A DNA stretch of 60,415 nt from an uncultured delta proteobacterium (GTDB lineage Bacteria; Desulfobacterota; Syntrophia; Syntrophales; Smithellaceae): positions 66,725-127,139 of the forward strand of contig CAIVQG010000055.1 of assembly GCA_903907985.1 (NCBI GenBank), in the 5' to 3' direction. The position numbers and the translations under genes are program-made. The notes under the pieces were generated by a model. That model had not been told where the DNA came from and searched no databases. It was given only the letters and a program-made list of their open reading frames with translations. This document shows positions 24,206-34,154 of the stretch, one piece after another. How positions within the stretch are numbered: the first letter of the stretch is position 1; every line of letters begins with the position of its first letter.

Positions 24206-25244
24206 ATCCGGCCCAAATATCGAAATTCTGATCGGCAAAGCAAGAGATGGTCACGACTTAAGCCGCGAAGAAATCATTCAACTTTTGAAGATGCCCGAAG
24301 ACCATTCGCCGGCTCTTTTTAAGGCAGCCGACGCCGTGAGAAAAGAACAAATGGGCGATGAGATTTTCCTGCGCGGCATTATTGAATTTTCCAATTACTG
24401 CGAACGCAACTGCCTCTATTGCGGTTTGCGTTGCGGCAATTCGAAGATCAGCCGCTACCGGATGACAATTGATGAAATTGTCGCTACAGCCATGCAAATT
24501 AAAAGCATGGGCATTCCGACGGTAGTGCTTCAATCCGGAGAAGATTCTTTTTTTTCGGCAGAAATCATGGTCAATCTGATCAAACGCATCAGAGCAGAAA
24601 CCGGTTTGATCATCACTCTGTCCATCGGCGAAAGAAGCCTGGCCGACTATCAGGCATTCGGGCAAGCGGGAGCAAACCGCTACCTGCTGAAACACGAAAC
24701 GGCATCTAAGGACATTTACAATTACCTGCGCCCCGGCTGCAAGCTGGAAAGCCGCCTGCAATGTCTGTTTAACTTGAAGAAACTCGGCTTTGAAACAGGA
24801 ACGGGCAACATGGTGGGCTTGCCGGGTCAAACGCCGGAAATACTAGCCGATGATCTTCTCATCATGAAAATACTTGATGCCGACATGCTGGGTATCGGCC
24901 CCTTCATTGCCCATCCCGACACACCGCTGGGCGGCCTGGATAATGACGATCTGGAACTAACACTGCGGGTTTTAGCTCTCGCCCGCCTCATTACCCGCAA
25001 TACAAATATTCCCGCAACAACCGCCCTGGGCACACTCCACCCTCAGGGACGCATAATGGCTTTGCAGGCCGGCGCCAATGTTGTCATGCCTGACTTCACA
25101 CCGGAAATTTATAAAAGCCGTTATGACATTTATCCTGGAAGAGCAGACATAGGATCAGCAAAGGATATTATGACCAAACTGCAAATAGATTTTTCTTTTA
25201 TCGGCCGGACAATTCTTTACTCGGTTGGCCACCGGCAGAAGTAG
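24189..25244 (+). CDS. hydE: [FeFe] hydrogenase maturase HydE (radical SAM)
   Basis: About 351 residues from a GTG at 24189, supported by GAGGAAGG five bases upstream; the gene overlaps hydG by 17 bases. The radical SAM motif reads NYCERNCLYCGLRCGN (CX3CX2C, about 65). The rest matches HydE: the VVLQSGEDSF barrel strand, the GTGNMVGLPGQT region and the GPFIAHPDTPL block. HydE works on the synthon of the two-iron subcluster downstream of HydG. The operon order TM1266-like, hydG, hydE is common. No second cluster motif is needed for activity. Confidence 0.94.
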   Translation: MTSLSKSGPNIEILIGKARDGHDLSREEIIQLLKMPEDHSPALFKAADAVRKEQMGDEIFLRGIIEFSNYCERNCLYCGLRCGNSKISRYRMTIDEIVATAMQIKSMGIPTVVLQSGEDSFFSAEIMVNLIKRIRAETGLIITLSIGERSLADYQAFGQAGANRYLLKHETASKDIYNYLRPGCKLESRLQCLFNLKKLGFETGTGNMVGLPGQTPEILADDLLIMKILDADMLGIGPFIAHPDTPLGGLDNDDLELTLRVLALARLITRNTNIPATTALGTLHPQGRIMALQAGANVVMPDFTPEIYKSRYDIYPGRADIGSAKDIMTKLQIDFSFIGRTILYSVGHRQK

Positions 25245-25326
25245 TTAGCGTATTGACTTCACCCGGACATACATTGATAATCGATCAAATTAGGAAATAC
25301 GTACTTAACAAAACAAGGAGGATTTC

Positions 25327-25950
25327 ATGAACCATCCTGAAGCAACACAAATGGCTCTTTCCATCCTGCGCAAGTGGGACAATTTTCAATGGATCATAAT
25401 TCCCGTTTTAGTAATTGTTTTGTATATCTATTTTGGCGAGCTTTCTAAAAAGAATTACCGGGGAATCGCCGCTGGCCTTTCTCTGTACATGATTCACTGG
25501 TTTTATGAAATACTCAACGCCCTCATCCAGCATTTTTCCGGGCATGCCCTCTGGACGGTACCAACCGGCACCAGTTTCCTCCTCCTGGTCGGCGTAGGTA
25601 TTGAAATCAGTCTGATGTTTTCGATTGCGGGATTAGCAGCCAGCAAACTGCTGCAAGATGACCCGAGAGCGAAAGTAATGGGCATCAATAACCGTTTGTT
25701 TTTCGGGACAGCTAACGCCGCGCTGGCTTCGATACTCGAGATTTTTCTGGCCAAAACGCCGGCCTTCATCTGGGTGTATCCCTGGTGGGGCGCCTCAACA
25801 GTCTTTATAACAGTCTATATTCCTTTCTTCGTTATCTCGGCCTACTCCTATGACTGGGAGCCTGCCGTTCAGAAGAAATTTATCGGAGGATTATTTTTGC
25901 TCAACGCAGCGCTGCTCGGCATTTTCGGCGCTTTCCTGGGCTGGATATAA
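25327..25950 (+). CDS. Hypothetical multi-pass membrane protein
   Basis: A 207-residue protein with about six hydrophobic segments, e.g. WIIIPVLVIVLYIYFGEL (about 19-36), SFLLLVGVGIEISLMFSIAGLAAS (split across about 80-105) and KFIGGLFLLNAALLGIFGAFLG near the end, shown here only in outline. There are conserved-looking Trp, His and Tyr residues (MIHWFYEI; WVYPWWGA), but no motif I recognise. The start is the ATG at 25327 with AAGGAGGA nearby. It lies 82 bases after hydE on the same strand, so it may be transcribed with it. Function unknown. Confidence 0.65.
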   Translation: MNHPEATQMALSILRKWDNFQWIIIPVLVIVLYIYFGELSKKNYRGIAAGLSLYMIHWFYEILNALIQHFSGHALWTVPTGTSFLLLVGVGIEISLMFSIAGLAASKLLQDDPRAKVMGINNRLFFGTANAALASILEIFLAKTPAFIWVYPWWGASTVFITVYIPFFVISAYSYDWEPAVQKKFIGGLFLLNAALLGIFGAFLGWI

Positions 25951-26005
25951 ACAATTCCTGTTTTATTTAATCCGGCAGATAAAACATGGTTGGTGAGGGG
26001 ACATA

Positions 26006-26488
26006 TCAGATCCAACGTCTAACTTTGTTCTGATAATTGATATAATCCTGACCGAATGTTTTCAGCATCAGCTTTTCTTCCACCGGTATAAACATTATTT
26101 TTATCAAGGCAATAAAAACAAAAGGTATGGCCAGAGCAAGCAAATTCATCGAACATAGCGCAAATCCCAGCAGCGACATGAACATGCCTACATACATGGG
26201 ATTACGCGTTTTGCCGAAAATGCCTTCTGTAATCATGCACGACGATTTGGCAATCATAAGCGTCGTCCGGTGCTTTTTGAATAACAGGCTGGTTATGCCC
26301 ATGCAGGCAAAGCCGGGGAATGCAATAAACAAACCTCCCAGATTATAGGGGTAAGGAATAACATTAAGCAGGGGGACAAAATAATAGAAGAGGACAATAA
26401 GCGTAAAACCAATCACCAGGAATACCGGTGGTATTAATATTTTTTTCATAGCTTTTTTTAAATAACATTTCCTCATTTCACTTTTCAT
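26006..26488 (-). CDS. Isoprenylcysteine carboxyl methyltransferase-like membrane protein
   Basis: About 160 residues, with four to five hydrophobic helices. The motif GIFGKTRNPMYVGMFMSLLG (about 90-109) is the conserved SAM-binding core of the ICMT/PEMT-like family of integral-membrane methyltransferases, and the tail FGQDYINYQNKVRRWI has the YxxYxxxVRRWI-like ending usual for the group. In bacteria these proteins have mostly unknown substrates. The true start may be the internal ATG at 26449; neither has a strong ribosome site. Confidence 0.78.
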   Translation of the reverse strand: MKSEMRKCYLKKAMKKILIPPVFLVIGFTLIVLFYYFVPLLNVIPYPYNLGGLFIAFPGFACMGITSLLFKKHRTTLMIAKSSCMITEGIFGKTRNPMYVGMFMSLLGFALCSMNLLALAIPFVFIALIKIMFIPVEEKLMLKTFGQDYINYQNKVRRWI

Positions 26489-26572
26489 TCATCCGCTAAT
26501 TCTCTTTTGCAAACTTTACTACTGTTTAACAGGGATGGCTCGTCCTGATTAGTCGAGCGAAAGGCGGCTGGC

Positions 26573-27610
26573 TTAAAATCCCACATTAAATTTCAGACCC
26601 ACCTCGGTTGAATTATTTCGGGGTTCCCATCCATAACCCCAGAGCGCTCCGTTGTATGTAATATTCTGGACATCTGATTTATCTATAGTCCAATATATTA
26701 TAAAAGGTTCAAATGAATAACTCATTCTACCGGCAATTTTCCTGATCAGTAAAGATCCTCTCAGGCCATATCCGCTATTTTGATTGTTTTCCAGATCATT
26801 ATAGGCGGCATTCGCATTGCTCAGATGGCTTTTCTGCCTTCCCTTCCAGAATAAATCGTATTCAAGAGTTAAGCCGAATATCCAGCTGTTTTTAAAATCG
26901 TTGAGTATCGTTACGCCAACAGGACTATAAAAATAATTGGACTCTCTTAAATATCCTCTGGCTCCGGTAGACGTAACTCTTCCCTTCATATCATCTATTA
27001 AATACCGATATCCGAAGCCGATAAACGGCGTGAGCAATAGCGATTCTGTTAATTTAAAATCGTATCCGCCAACGGCCCTGATTTCCAACATGTAATCATC
27101 GATATTTTTTAGAGTGCCTGAATTTTGATAATCGACCTGTCCATAACTGAGTTTAGCATCAGCCTTCAGCATGATGTTGTTATGATAACTGTAAGCCGCC
27201 CCGATACCGGACATCATCCCCTTTTCTCTCATCACATCCGGTTCCTGATATTCAATATATGATAATTCCGGTCCGATTTCCCAGGTATGATGATTTATTG
27301 GCACTTTTGCAGTCGTCGTTTTCTCCGGCGGGCCTACTGCAGTTTCTTTTGACACTGCCGGCGCTGATTCATCATTACCTTCTTTTATAAAAGATTGAAC
27401 ATTGTCATATCGATAAGCGGACGCTTTCCCATCATTCGCCTGTATGATTACCTCGGATGTATTCATTTTAAGTATTTTGCCAAAGACAACACTACCGTCT
27501 TTTAATTTTATTCCCCGGATTGTTTCAAATTGAGCAAATGAAATCGAACAAGAAAAAATGATTATGGCAATAATGGCGGAGAAAGAAATTATGCAGTTAA
27601 ACCTTTTCAT
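26573..27610 (-). CDS. Secreted outer-membrane beta-barrel-like protein
   Basis: A 345-residue protein with an N-terminal signal peptide (hydrophobic run IIAIIIFSCSIS then FAQ cleavage near residue 26). A short domain (about 28-75, GIKLKDGSVVFGKILKM) looks like a small SH3-like or LSm-like fold common in periplasmic lipoproteins. After a Thr/Pro-rich linker, residues about 110-345 show alternating beta strands with Tyr-rich turns and end in KFNVGF with a terminal Phe, as expected for an outer-membrane barrel recognised by BamA. No specific family is recognised. Confidence 0.65.
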   Translation of the reverse strand: MKRFNCIISFSAIIAIIIFSCSISFAQFETIRGIKLKDGSVVFGKILKMNTSEVIIQANDGKASAYRYDNVQSFIKEGNDESAPAVSKETAVGPPEKTTTAKVPINHHTWEIGPELSYIEYQEPDVMREKGMMSGIGAAYSYHNNIMLKADAKLSYGQVDYQNSGTLKNIDDYMLEIRAVGGYDFKLTESLLLTPFIGFGYRYLIDDMKGRVTSTGARGYLRESNYFYSPVGVTILNDFKNSWIFGLTLEYDLFWKGRQKSHLSNANAAYNDLENNQNSGYGLRGSLLIRKIAGRMSYSFEPFIIYWTIDKSDVQNITYNGALWGYGWEPRNNSTEVGLKFNVGF

Positions 27611-27646
27611 ACCAGTGGCTCCAGATTATCGTTATCCCAACCCGAG

Positions 27647-27674
27647 AAAAGGGAGAGCAGTTTCCTGCTCCCCC
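27647..27674 (-). terminator. Intrinsic terminator after the fused beta-oxidation gene
   Basis: On the minus strand a stem of about 10 bp (GGGGAGCAG pairing with CTGCTCTCCC, one G-T) with a GAAA loop is followed by TTTTCTC, about 45 bases after the stop at 27718. Confidence 0.75.
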
Positions 27675-27717
27675 TCCATCTCAATTTAGTTAAATTCGAC
27701 TACACTGCCGAATCATT

Positions 27718-29715
27718 TTACTTATAGAATTTTTTCCCGAAGAGTTTCTCGCTCAATCCGGTCAGGTCACCCCACTTCATGGGACCGCCTTTATCCGCCG
27801 GATAGCCGGTGCCCCAGATCATTCCGACATCGATCATGGCCGGCGAAGTAACGATTTTCCGGTCCAGGAGGTCCTTGCCGACCTTGAGCATGGATTCGTT
27901 AAAGCCGTTTTGCATCTCTTTCGCGGAGACCTCTTTCGGCGTCCCCTTCGCAATCAGCGGCAGAACTTCGGGATCGACACTGCCGTCCGCGAGAAAGAAA
28001 CCCTTTCCGGATTTCTTCAAACCACACCTCCCTGCTTCGACAACATTCTTCAGGGTCGGCTCGACAAATCCCATCCCTTTCATGGCCTTGTAAGGAACAT
28101 CAATGCCGACTTCATCGGTCAGGCGAATCGGTCCTACCGGCATTCCGAAGGCAGTTACGGCGCCATCCACCTTCTCGATGGAGTTTCCCGCTCCCACGTA
28201 TTCCAAAGCCAGCTTGAGGTAAGGGAACAAAAGAGCGTTGACGACAAAGCCCGGATTATCGAGGCAGACAATGGGACGCTTCCGAATGAGTCCCGTAAAA
28301 TTCAGGAGGTTGTCGATTGTGTCCTGGGCGGTCTGTTCGCCGCGGATCACCTCTACGAGTTCCATCAGCCAGACGGGGGAGAAGAAGTGAATTCCCCCGA
28401 AACGGGCCGGATTCGAGACAAAGGGCGCCATCGAGGTGATGGGGATTGATGAGGTATTGCTCGCGACTATGCAGTCTTCCCGGATTGCCTTGCTCAGCTC
28501 CCCGTATACCTGCTTTTTAACACCGATCTCTTCGAAGACGGCCTCGATAACGATATCGACTTCTTTAAACACCTCGATATAATCCGACGTAGTGGTGAGG
28601 CGGGCCAACAGATCTTCCACGGGCTCCTTCAGACGTTTTTTCTCGGCCATTCCGCCCAGAATTTTCCGGAGAAAAGCCTTGCCCGGTTCCAGGGCCTCGG
28701 GGATATCCTTCACGAGGACAGGAATTTTTGTGTTGCGCAGGATGTCAATAATGATTCCCCGGCCCATTGTGCCGAACCCGAGGACTGCGGCCTTTTTAAT
28801 CTCCTTGGGAACAAAACCCTTCGTCATCATTCCCTTGGGCTTGTCTGTCATCCCCTTGATGAAGAAAGTGTTGATGCTGCCCTTCGCCTGATTGCTCAGT
28901 AGCACCTTGACGAAGTTTTCCTTCTCCAGCTTTATACCATCTTCCAGAGAGAGTTTGACGCCCCGGTGCATGGAATCAAGAGCGTAGATTGGTCCTGGTA
29001 TCTCGCGCCCCTTTGTGGCCTTGAGTATGCCCTGTTTGGCCATGTCCGCTATTGCATCAACTTGCGAAAAGTCCTGGACGGGACGCTTCAAGTCCGCTTT
29101 TCCAGTGCTGATTTCCACGAGGAAGGCTTTAGCTGCTGAGAGAAGATCCGCATCGGCAGGAATGATCCGGTCGACGATTCCTAATTCAAAGGCCTTGTCT
29201 AAAGGCAGCATCTTTCCTTTAAGAATCAGCTCAAAAGCCGGATAACCGATCAACCTTGGCAGACGCTGGGTTCCGCCGCCGCCAGGGAAGAGACCAACGT
29301 TGCATTCGGGCAGACCGATAATCGTGGTTTTTCCTTCCCGTGCAATCCGCGCCGTGCAGGCCAAAGCGAATTCCAGCCCGCCGCCCAGGCAGTGACCGTG
29401 TATCGCTGCGATAGTCGGATATCCCAATTGGCTCATCCGGGCGAAACAACCGTGAAAAGTATCCAGTATCTTCCAGGCCACATCGGCAGACTCAACCTGG
29501 GACATGGTCTTCAGATTTGCTCCGGACAGAAAATTGTCCGGCTTACCGGAAATAAAAATGATCCCTTTGAGCGCCTTTTCTTTCTCCACTTCGCCCATCA
29601 GCCGGGCAAAATCTTCAAAGGCAGCATCCGTCCATGTGTTCATCGCGTCACCGACCACGTCAAAGGTGATAACACCGATCCCCTCTTCCACCTGCAAATT
29701 GAAAATTTGACTCAT
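27718..29715 (-). CDS. Fused enoyl-CoA hydratase / 3-hydroxyacyl-CoA dehydrogenase (FadB/FadJ-like)
   Basis: A 665-residue multifunctional beta-oxidation enzyme. Residues 1-200 form the crotonase domain with the CoA oxyanion pocket region AAIHGHCLGGGLEFALAC (about 105) and a catalytic Glu in GLPECNVGLFPGGGGTQRLPR. Residues about 310-500 hold the NAD-binding dehydrogenase (VLGFGTMGRGIIIDILR) with IASNTSSIPIT and GIHFFSPVWLMELVEVI carrying the catalytic His; the C-terminal dimerisation domain follows. It would hydrate and oxidise acyl-CoA intermediates in fatty-acid degradation, producing NADH in the cytoplasm. It is shorter than E. coli FadB, as in many anaerobes. Confidence 0.92.
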   Translation of the reverse strand: MSQIFNLQVEEGIGVITFDVVGDAMNTWTDAAFEDFARLMGEVEKEKALKGIIFISGKPDNFLSGANLKTMSQVESADVAWKILDTFHGCFARMSQLGYPTIAAIHGHCLGGGLEFALACTARIAREGKTTIIGLPECNVGLFPGGGGTQRLPRLIGYPAFELILKGKMLPLDKAFELGIVDRIIPADADLLSAAKAFLVEISTGKADLKRPVQDFSQVDAIADMAKQGILKATKGREIPGPIYALDSMHRGVKLSLEDGIKLEKENFVKVLLSNQAKGSINTFFIKGMTDKPKGMMTKGFVPKEIKKAAVLGFGTMGRGIIIDILRNTKIPVLVKDIPEALEPGKAFLRKILGGMAEKKRLKEPVEDLLARLTTTSDYIEVFKEVDIVIEAVFEEIGVKKQVYGELSKAIREDCIVASNTSSIPITSMAPFVSNPARFGGIHFFSPVWLMELVEVIRGEQTAQDTIDNLLNFTGLIRKRPIVCLDNPGFVVNALLFPYLKLALEYVGAGNSIEKVDGAVTAFGMPVGPIRLTDEVGIDVPYKAMKGMGFVEPTLKNVVEAGRCGLKKSGKGFFLADGSVDPEVLPLIAKGTPKEVSAKEMQNGFNESMLKVGKDLLDRKIVTSPAMIDVGMIWGTGYPADKGGPMKWGDLTGLSEKLFGKKFYK

Positions 29716-29943
29716 GAAGTACCTCCTTATTTTTCAGTATTTCGTTGAGATAAATGAAAGATCATGTTGCTGATTATCAGGTCCTAATGACCCGTGATTT
29801 GTTTTTTTGATATTGGATGAAGATATTGCTTTTGGGCAAAGGGAATATAGGGAAGATAAGTTTCTATGTCAATTATTATTTCTGCATTGTTGTTACTGCA
29901 TGATGTTACGCCATTTAACCAGACTATTTCTTTCTTCGGCTAC

Positions 29944-31059
29944 CTACAGCGAGCTTAGGGAAATGAGGTCTTTGACATCAACGTGCCTTGATTCGTCTAT
30001 GGACAAACCTTCGCGAATGAGTTCCAAAACGAGCGGTTTTTCCTCCGGGAATTTATAACCTTCATAATCCTGAATAAAGAGCAACCCGCCTTTCCTGTTG
30101 GTCCAGGCATTCATCTGATGATCAAAACAAATCCGGGAAGTAACATTCAGCCCTTCAATCATCAAGCGCAATTCTTCCAGGCGCTCATGCGGTGAAGAAA
30201 TGTGCAAACGGCCCTGTTCATATTCGGTAAATATCGGTGTGCCGCCGCGGGGAACAAAAGGCCTTGACCGGATGTAATGGGGATTGATCTCTGTCAGCAC
30301 CCGGGCGGTATTTTCCGCATGCTGCCTCCAGCGCTCCCGGCCGCCCAGATCAGGCATCCAGTACTCGGAGAGCTGAAATCCGGCGGTTATGGCCTTTTTA
30401 CCACCTTCAATCTGCTGGGCGCTGGTCACACCTTTGTGGATAATCGCCAGCAGTTCATCATCGCCCGTCTCCAGACCAACATGCAGACGATCCAGGCCTG
30501 CTTTCCGAATAGCCAACAAATCTTCCGGTTTTCTCTGCGCCAGCGTCTTGGAACGGGTATATGACGTAACCCGGGTCAAGGTCGGTAATTTTTCCCGCAA
30601 ATACGTAAGAACGGCGACGAGCTCCTGGGGCCGCATGATCATGCTGTCGGCATCCTGCAGAAAGGCCGTTTTCCCGCCCGAATAGAGCCAGTTGAATACG
30701 GTAATGAAATATTGATTGTCATTTAAGGAAGGATCGGCCCGCAGTATGGACATCCCGACATCCCGGGTAATCCTGCCACCCTGGCCCATTTTTTCGGAGG
30801 CGGCTGTAATTTCATCAATGATTTTCTTCACTGCATCAATATCGGCCTTGATGTCTTCCACGCTGCGATAGACAAAGGGATGTCCCTTGTACATTTCACA
30901 AAATGTACATTTGTTCCAGGGACAATTTTCTGTCACCCGCAAAAGCAGCGATGCACTTCCTCCCTCGCTGGGGGGGCGGTAAACACCGATGGCAAAAGAT
31001 AATTCAGCTATTCTTCCCGCGGTTTCCTTATATGTGTCATTGTGTGTGGCAGCAACCAT
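29944..31059 (-). CDS. Radical SAM protein of unknown substrate
   Basis: A 371-residue radical SAM enzyme. The cluster motif reads ENCPWNKCTFCEMYKG (CX4CX2C spacing by eye, Cys near residues 48-55), which differs slightly from the classical CX3CX2C; the following ED-rich segment and the barrel strands GLDRLHVGLETGDDELL and SEYWMPDLGG are typical for the superfamily. The family (COG1032-like, similar to proteins that also have an Elp3-like barrel) has no settled function. It does not carry a B12-binding or SPASM domain that I can see. It stands alone between opposed genes. Confidence 0.75.
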   Translation of the reverse strand: MVAATHNDTYKETAGRIAELSFAIGVYRPPSEGGSASLLLRVTENCPWNKCTFCEMYKGHPFVYRSVEDIKADIDAVKKIIDEITAASEKMGQGGRITRDVGMSILRADPSLNDNQYFITVFNWLYSGGKTAFLQDADSMIMRPQELVAVLTYLREKLPTLTRVTSYTRSKTLAQRKPEDLLAIRKAGLDRLHVGLETGDDELLAIIHKGVTSAQQIEGGKKAITAGFQLSEYWMPDLGGRERWRQHAENTARVLTEINPHYIRSRPFVPRGGTPIFTEYEQGRLHISSPHERLEELRLMIEGLNVTSRICFDHQMNAWTNRKGGLLFIQDYEGYKFPEEKPLVLELIREGLSIDESRHVDVKDLISLSSL

Positions 31060-31132
31060 AATAACTCCTTACTTCCTGCTGTTTCTTTTATATTACACCG
31101 TGTCCTCCGGCATTACAATTTTGAGAAAAAAA

Positions 31133-31161
31133 TTGACATACAAACTTAACTTTCCTATAGT
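31133..31161 (+). promoter_or_regulatory. Strong sigma70-type promoter for the DUF374 gene
   Basis: TTGACA (31133-31138), 17 bases, TATAGT (31156-31161). The expected start near 31168 gives a leader of about 75 bases to the ATG at 31242. No operator-like dyad overlaps it. Confidence 0.65.
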
Positions 31162-31241
31162 CCCCCGTCAGAAAATAATATCTTTTCAAAAAACATACGG
31201 GTGTATGACGTCGCCCCACAGGCATAGATTAGGAGATATTT

Positions 31242-31925
31242 ATGTGGAAACGCTTGTCGGCCCTGGCTATCCGATACGGACTTATCCCTCTGGCCCATAA
31301 CCTTATTCGTGCCTATCTGAGTACGATCCGCAAAACGATCATCGGGGAAGAGCAAATCATTCACACTCTCGAAAATGGTCAGAAGGTTGTCATTGCTCTT
31401 ATGCACCAGAGGATGTTCGGGGTCATCGATTATGCAAAACGCTTCGGTCGTTTTAAACTCGCCGCAATGATCAGTCAGAGTCGTGATGGCGACCTGATCG
31501 CCACAATCGTCACCCGACTTAATTTCCACCCTATTCGCGGTTCCAGTTCCAAAGGCGGCAAGGAAGCGCTCGATGCCGTTGTTGAATATCTTGCCGACCA
31601 TCCGGCCGCCGTACATGCCGTGGACGGACCACGAGGGCCTAAAGGAATCGTCAAGGCCGGGATAATCAGAATTGCCCAGCGTTCCGGGGCTCTAATCTAT
31701 CCGGTTATCATATCCACCAACCGGGCCTGGATGCTGAAAAGCTGGGATCAGTTCCTGATCCCGAAACCCTTCAGCCGGGTAATGATCCGCTGGGGAGAAC
31801 CTATCTCTGTCCCTAAAGATCTGCCGGAATCGGAATTTGAATCGCTACGCCAGAGGATTGAAGAGAATATAACCTCTGATCACGCCCATGATGATCTGGC
31901 TATGGGCTGGAACCATCCCCTTTGA
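31242..31925 (+). CDS. DUF374 lysophospholipid acyltransferase-like protein
   Basis: A 227-residue member of the DUF374 (LPLAT) family. Motif I is replaced by the DUF374 form MHQRMFG (about 64), then AAMISQSRDGDLIATI and the strongly conserved SSSKGGKEAL block, and a motif reading AVDGPRGPKG (about 126) that holds the catalytic-site Gly-Pro pattern. These proteins are thought to transfer acyl groups to lipid A-like or lysophospholipid acceptors at the inner membrane. The ATG has TAGGAG before it. The promoter lies just upstream, so it is likely a single-gene transcript. Confidence 0.85.
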   Translation: MWKRLSALAIRYGLIPLAHNLIRAYLSTIRKTIIGEEQIIHTLENGQKVVIALMHQRMFGVIDYAKRFGRFKLAAMISQSRDGDLIATIVTRLNFHPIRGSSSKGGKEALDAVVEYLADHPAAVHAVDGPRGPKGIVKAGIIRIAQRSGALIYPVIISTNRAWMLKSWDQFLIPKPFSRVMIRWGEPISVPKDLPESEFESLRQRIEENITSDHAHDDLAMGWNHPL

Positions 31926-31943
31926 TATCTCTATTCGTCCTTT

Positions 31944-34154
31944 TTACTTCTGAAGCCCCTCACGTTTCAGCCATTTTCCGTAGCGCACCATCGCGGCCAG
32001 GGCATTAACGGCTCTTTCGGGAGTCGGAAAGGAGACGCCCTTGAATTCACTTCCGGCCATATCGGTAACAGCCTGTTTTCCTTGGCCATCCAGAAGCCTG
32101 ACACCCAGGATCGGTTTACGGTATTTTTCCATCAGTCTGATTGTATGCTCGACATAGATATTCTCCATTGTATCCACATCTATACGCCGCTGGTCGATTA
32201 AGCCTCTTAACTCGGGTTGCATTTTGACACAGGACTTCCCGAAATTTTCGATTAATGATTGCAGCCCCACAACTCCTAAGTGAATAACGGCATCACATCC
32301 GTCCCATTCGGCCAGCATCTCAACGACTTTAGTGGCGACATCAAAATCGATCTCGCCCACAAGATCAACCGGATTACCGCGATTCCAATACGGAGGTAAA
32401 ATCTCATCAATCCGCCGGATAATATCGGCTGACAGCGGCGGGATTTCCAGCCCGGATTCGGCGCATTGATCCGTGGCCACAACGCCCCACCCTCCCCCGA
32501 GTGTAACCAGGGCGACACGCTTTCCCTGAGGAAGTGGAAGTGATGAGAAGGCCGCAGAGAGATCCAGCAGATCCATCGGCTGCCGCGCGAGAATAATTCC
32601 CGCCTGACGGCACGCGGCATTGAATACCCGGACATTGGAAGCCATGGCTCCCGTATGGCTCGCCGCCGCAGTATTCCCGGCTTCCGTGCGCCCTCCCTTG
32701 AGCAAAACAACCGGCTTTTTCCGGGAAACGCGTTCGGCCTGCTGTAAAAAACGCCGCCCGTCTTTTACGCTCTCGATATAGAGAATAACCGTCTTGGTTA
32801 TCTCATCCACTTCAAAAGCGCCCATAAAATCCTCTACGGTGACCATCGCCTCATTGCCTGATCCACAAAAGGCTCTCAAACCGATATTCTCTTTATCGGC
32901 AAAAGCGATAAGTTGTGTTCCCAAATTGCCGGATTGGGCTACCAATGAAACTGAACCCGGTTTCGGCCAGGCGGCTGATCCCACACAAAACAACTTCGCG
33001 TGGGGATTATTAAGCCCCATCGTATTGGGCCCGATAATGATAATGCCCGCTTCCTCTGCCGCCGCAACGAGATCTTTCTCCAGCTGCACGCCAGCGCCTC
33101 CCGCCTCGGCAAAACCCGAGGTAATCAGGAGGACGTATCGGACTCTCTTTTCTTTCATAACCGGTATCAGATCTAGAATGCGCGAGGCCGGAATCGTGAC
33201 GACGGCTATATCGACTTTACCGGGAATATCCAACAGTGATTTATATACTTTTCTGCCGGCAATATCCTTGTCATTGGGATTTACCAGGTAAATCTCCCCG
33301 GCGAACTCACCGGCTACGGTATTGGCTAGGAGCCTGTATCCCCATTTCCTGACATCACCCGACACACCGACAAAGGCAATGGACCGGGGCGAGAACATCT
33401 TATAGATATCCTTCGGATTAACCGGATGGCGATTTAATCTCTTCTCGATTCTCTTACCGAGGATTATAAGAGCGTCCACAGCCGTGATCTCACCTTCAGC
33501 ATTCGCCACCAGAGGATTAACATCAACTTCGACGATATCAGGGCATTCCATGGCCAGTCGAGACAGCCCCAGGATAACATCGATTATCTTTTTGCGGTTC
33601 ACCGGCATTTCTCCCCGGAATGGTCCCAGCAGTTTTGTCGAACGGAACTCATCGAGCATAGCTTCGGCCTGCGCTTCACTTACCGGAGCTACCCGGAAGA
33701 CAACATCGTCCAGCGCTTCCGTAAATACGCCACCCAACCCGAACATCACACATGGCCCGAATTGTGAATCACAGAAGAGGCCGGCAACGAATTCCCGTCG
33801 TCCCCGGACCATCGGCTGGACCAGATATCCTTCCAGATCATCTCCCGCCAACCGGCTGATGTCGCTTGCCGCCTCCAGCACGGCGTCTGTGTTCAATAAC
33901 TTCAAATGGACCAACCCCCGCTCCGTTTTGTGCGTCAGTTTTGATCCTAAACCTTTCAGAACAATGGGATAACCGAATGCCTCCGCAGCCTTTACGGCAT
34001 CATCCGCGGTCAAAGCAACATCTTCTTGCACTACGGGAATCCCATAGCGGGCCAGAACTTGTTTTGATTCCGCTTCCGTCAGCGCCGATCGCTGCTCTGT
34101 TTTTGCCTTTAATATTATTTTGTCTGCGGTTTGTTCTTTTTCCATTAATTTCAC
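31944..34154 (-). CDS. acdAB: ADP-forming acyl-CoA (acetyl-CoA) synthetase, beta-alpha fusion
   Basis: A 736-residue fused NDP-forming synthetase. Residues 1-235 hold the ATP-grasp beta part (YPIVLKGLGSKLTHKTERG, about 57-75), and residues about 250-720 the CoA-binding and ligase alpha parts (SPRSIAFVGVSGDVRKWGYR, and the phosphohistidine loop AASHTGAMASN near residue 500). The domain order beta-then-alpha is the fused bacterial type. It converts acyl-CoA, phosphate and ADP to acid, CoA and ATP, conserving energy from acetyl-CoA in syntrophs such as Syntrophus. The acyl range cannot be read from the sequence. Alternative ATG at 34145. Confidence 0.9.
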   Translation of the reverse strand: MKLMEKEQTADKIILKAKTEQRSALTEAESKQVLARYGIPVVQEDVALTADDAVKAAEAFGYPIVLKGLGSKLTHKTERGLVHLKLLNTDAVLEAASDISRLAGDDLEGYLVQPMVRGRREFVAGLFCDSQFGPCVMFGLGGVFTEALDDVVFRVAPVSEAQAEAMLDEFRSTKLLGPFRGEMPVNRKKIIDVILGLSRLAMECPDIVEVDVNPLVANAEGEITAVDALIILGKRIEKRLNRHPVNPKDIYKMFSPRSIAFVGVSGDVRKWGYRLLANTVAGEFAGEIYLVNPNDKDIAGRKVYKSLLDIPGKVDIAVVTIPASRILDLIPVMKEKRVRYVLLITSGFAEAGGAGVQLEKDLVAAAEEAGIIIIGPNTMGLNNPHAKLFCVGSAAWPKPGSVSLVAQSGNLGTQLIAFADKENIGLRAFCGSGNEAMVTVEDFMGAFEVDEITKTVILYIESVKDGRRFLQQAERVSRKKPVVLLKGGRTEAGNTAAASHTGAMASNVRVFNAACRQAGIILARQPMDLLDLSAAFSSLPLPQGKRVALVTLGGGWGVVATDQCAESGLEIPPLSADIIRRIDEILPPYWNRGNPVDLVGEIDFDVATKVVEMLAEWDGCDAVIHLGVVGLQSLIENFGKSCVKMQPELRGLIDQRRIDVDTMENIYVEHTIRLMEKYRKPILGVRLLDGQGKQAVTDMAGSEFKGVSFPTPERAVNALAAMVRYGKWLKREGLQK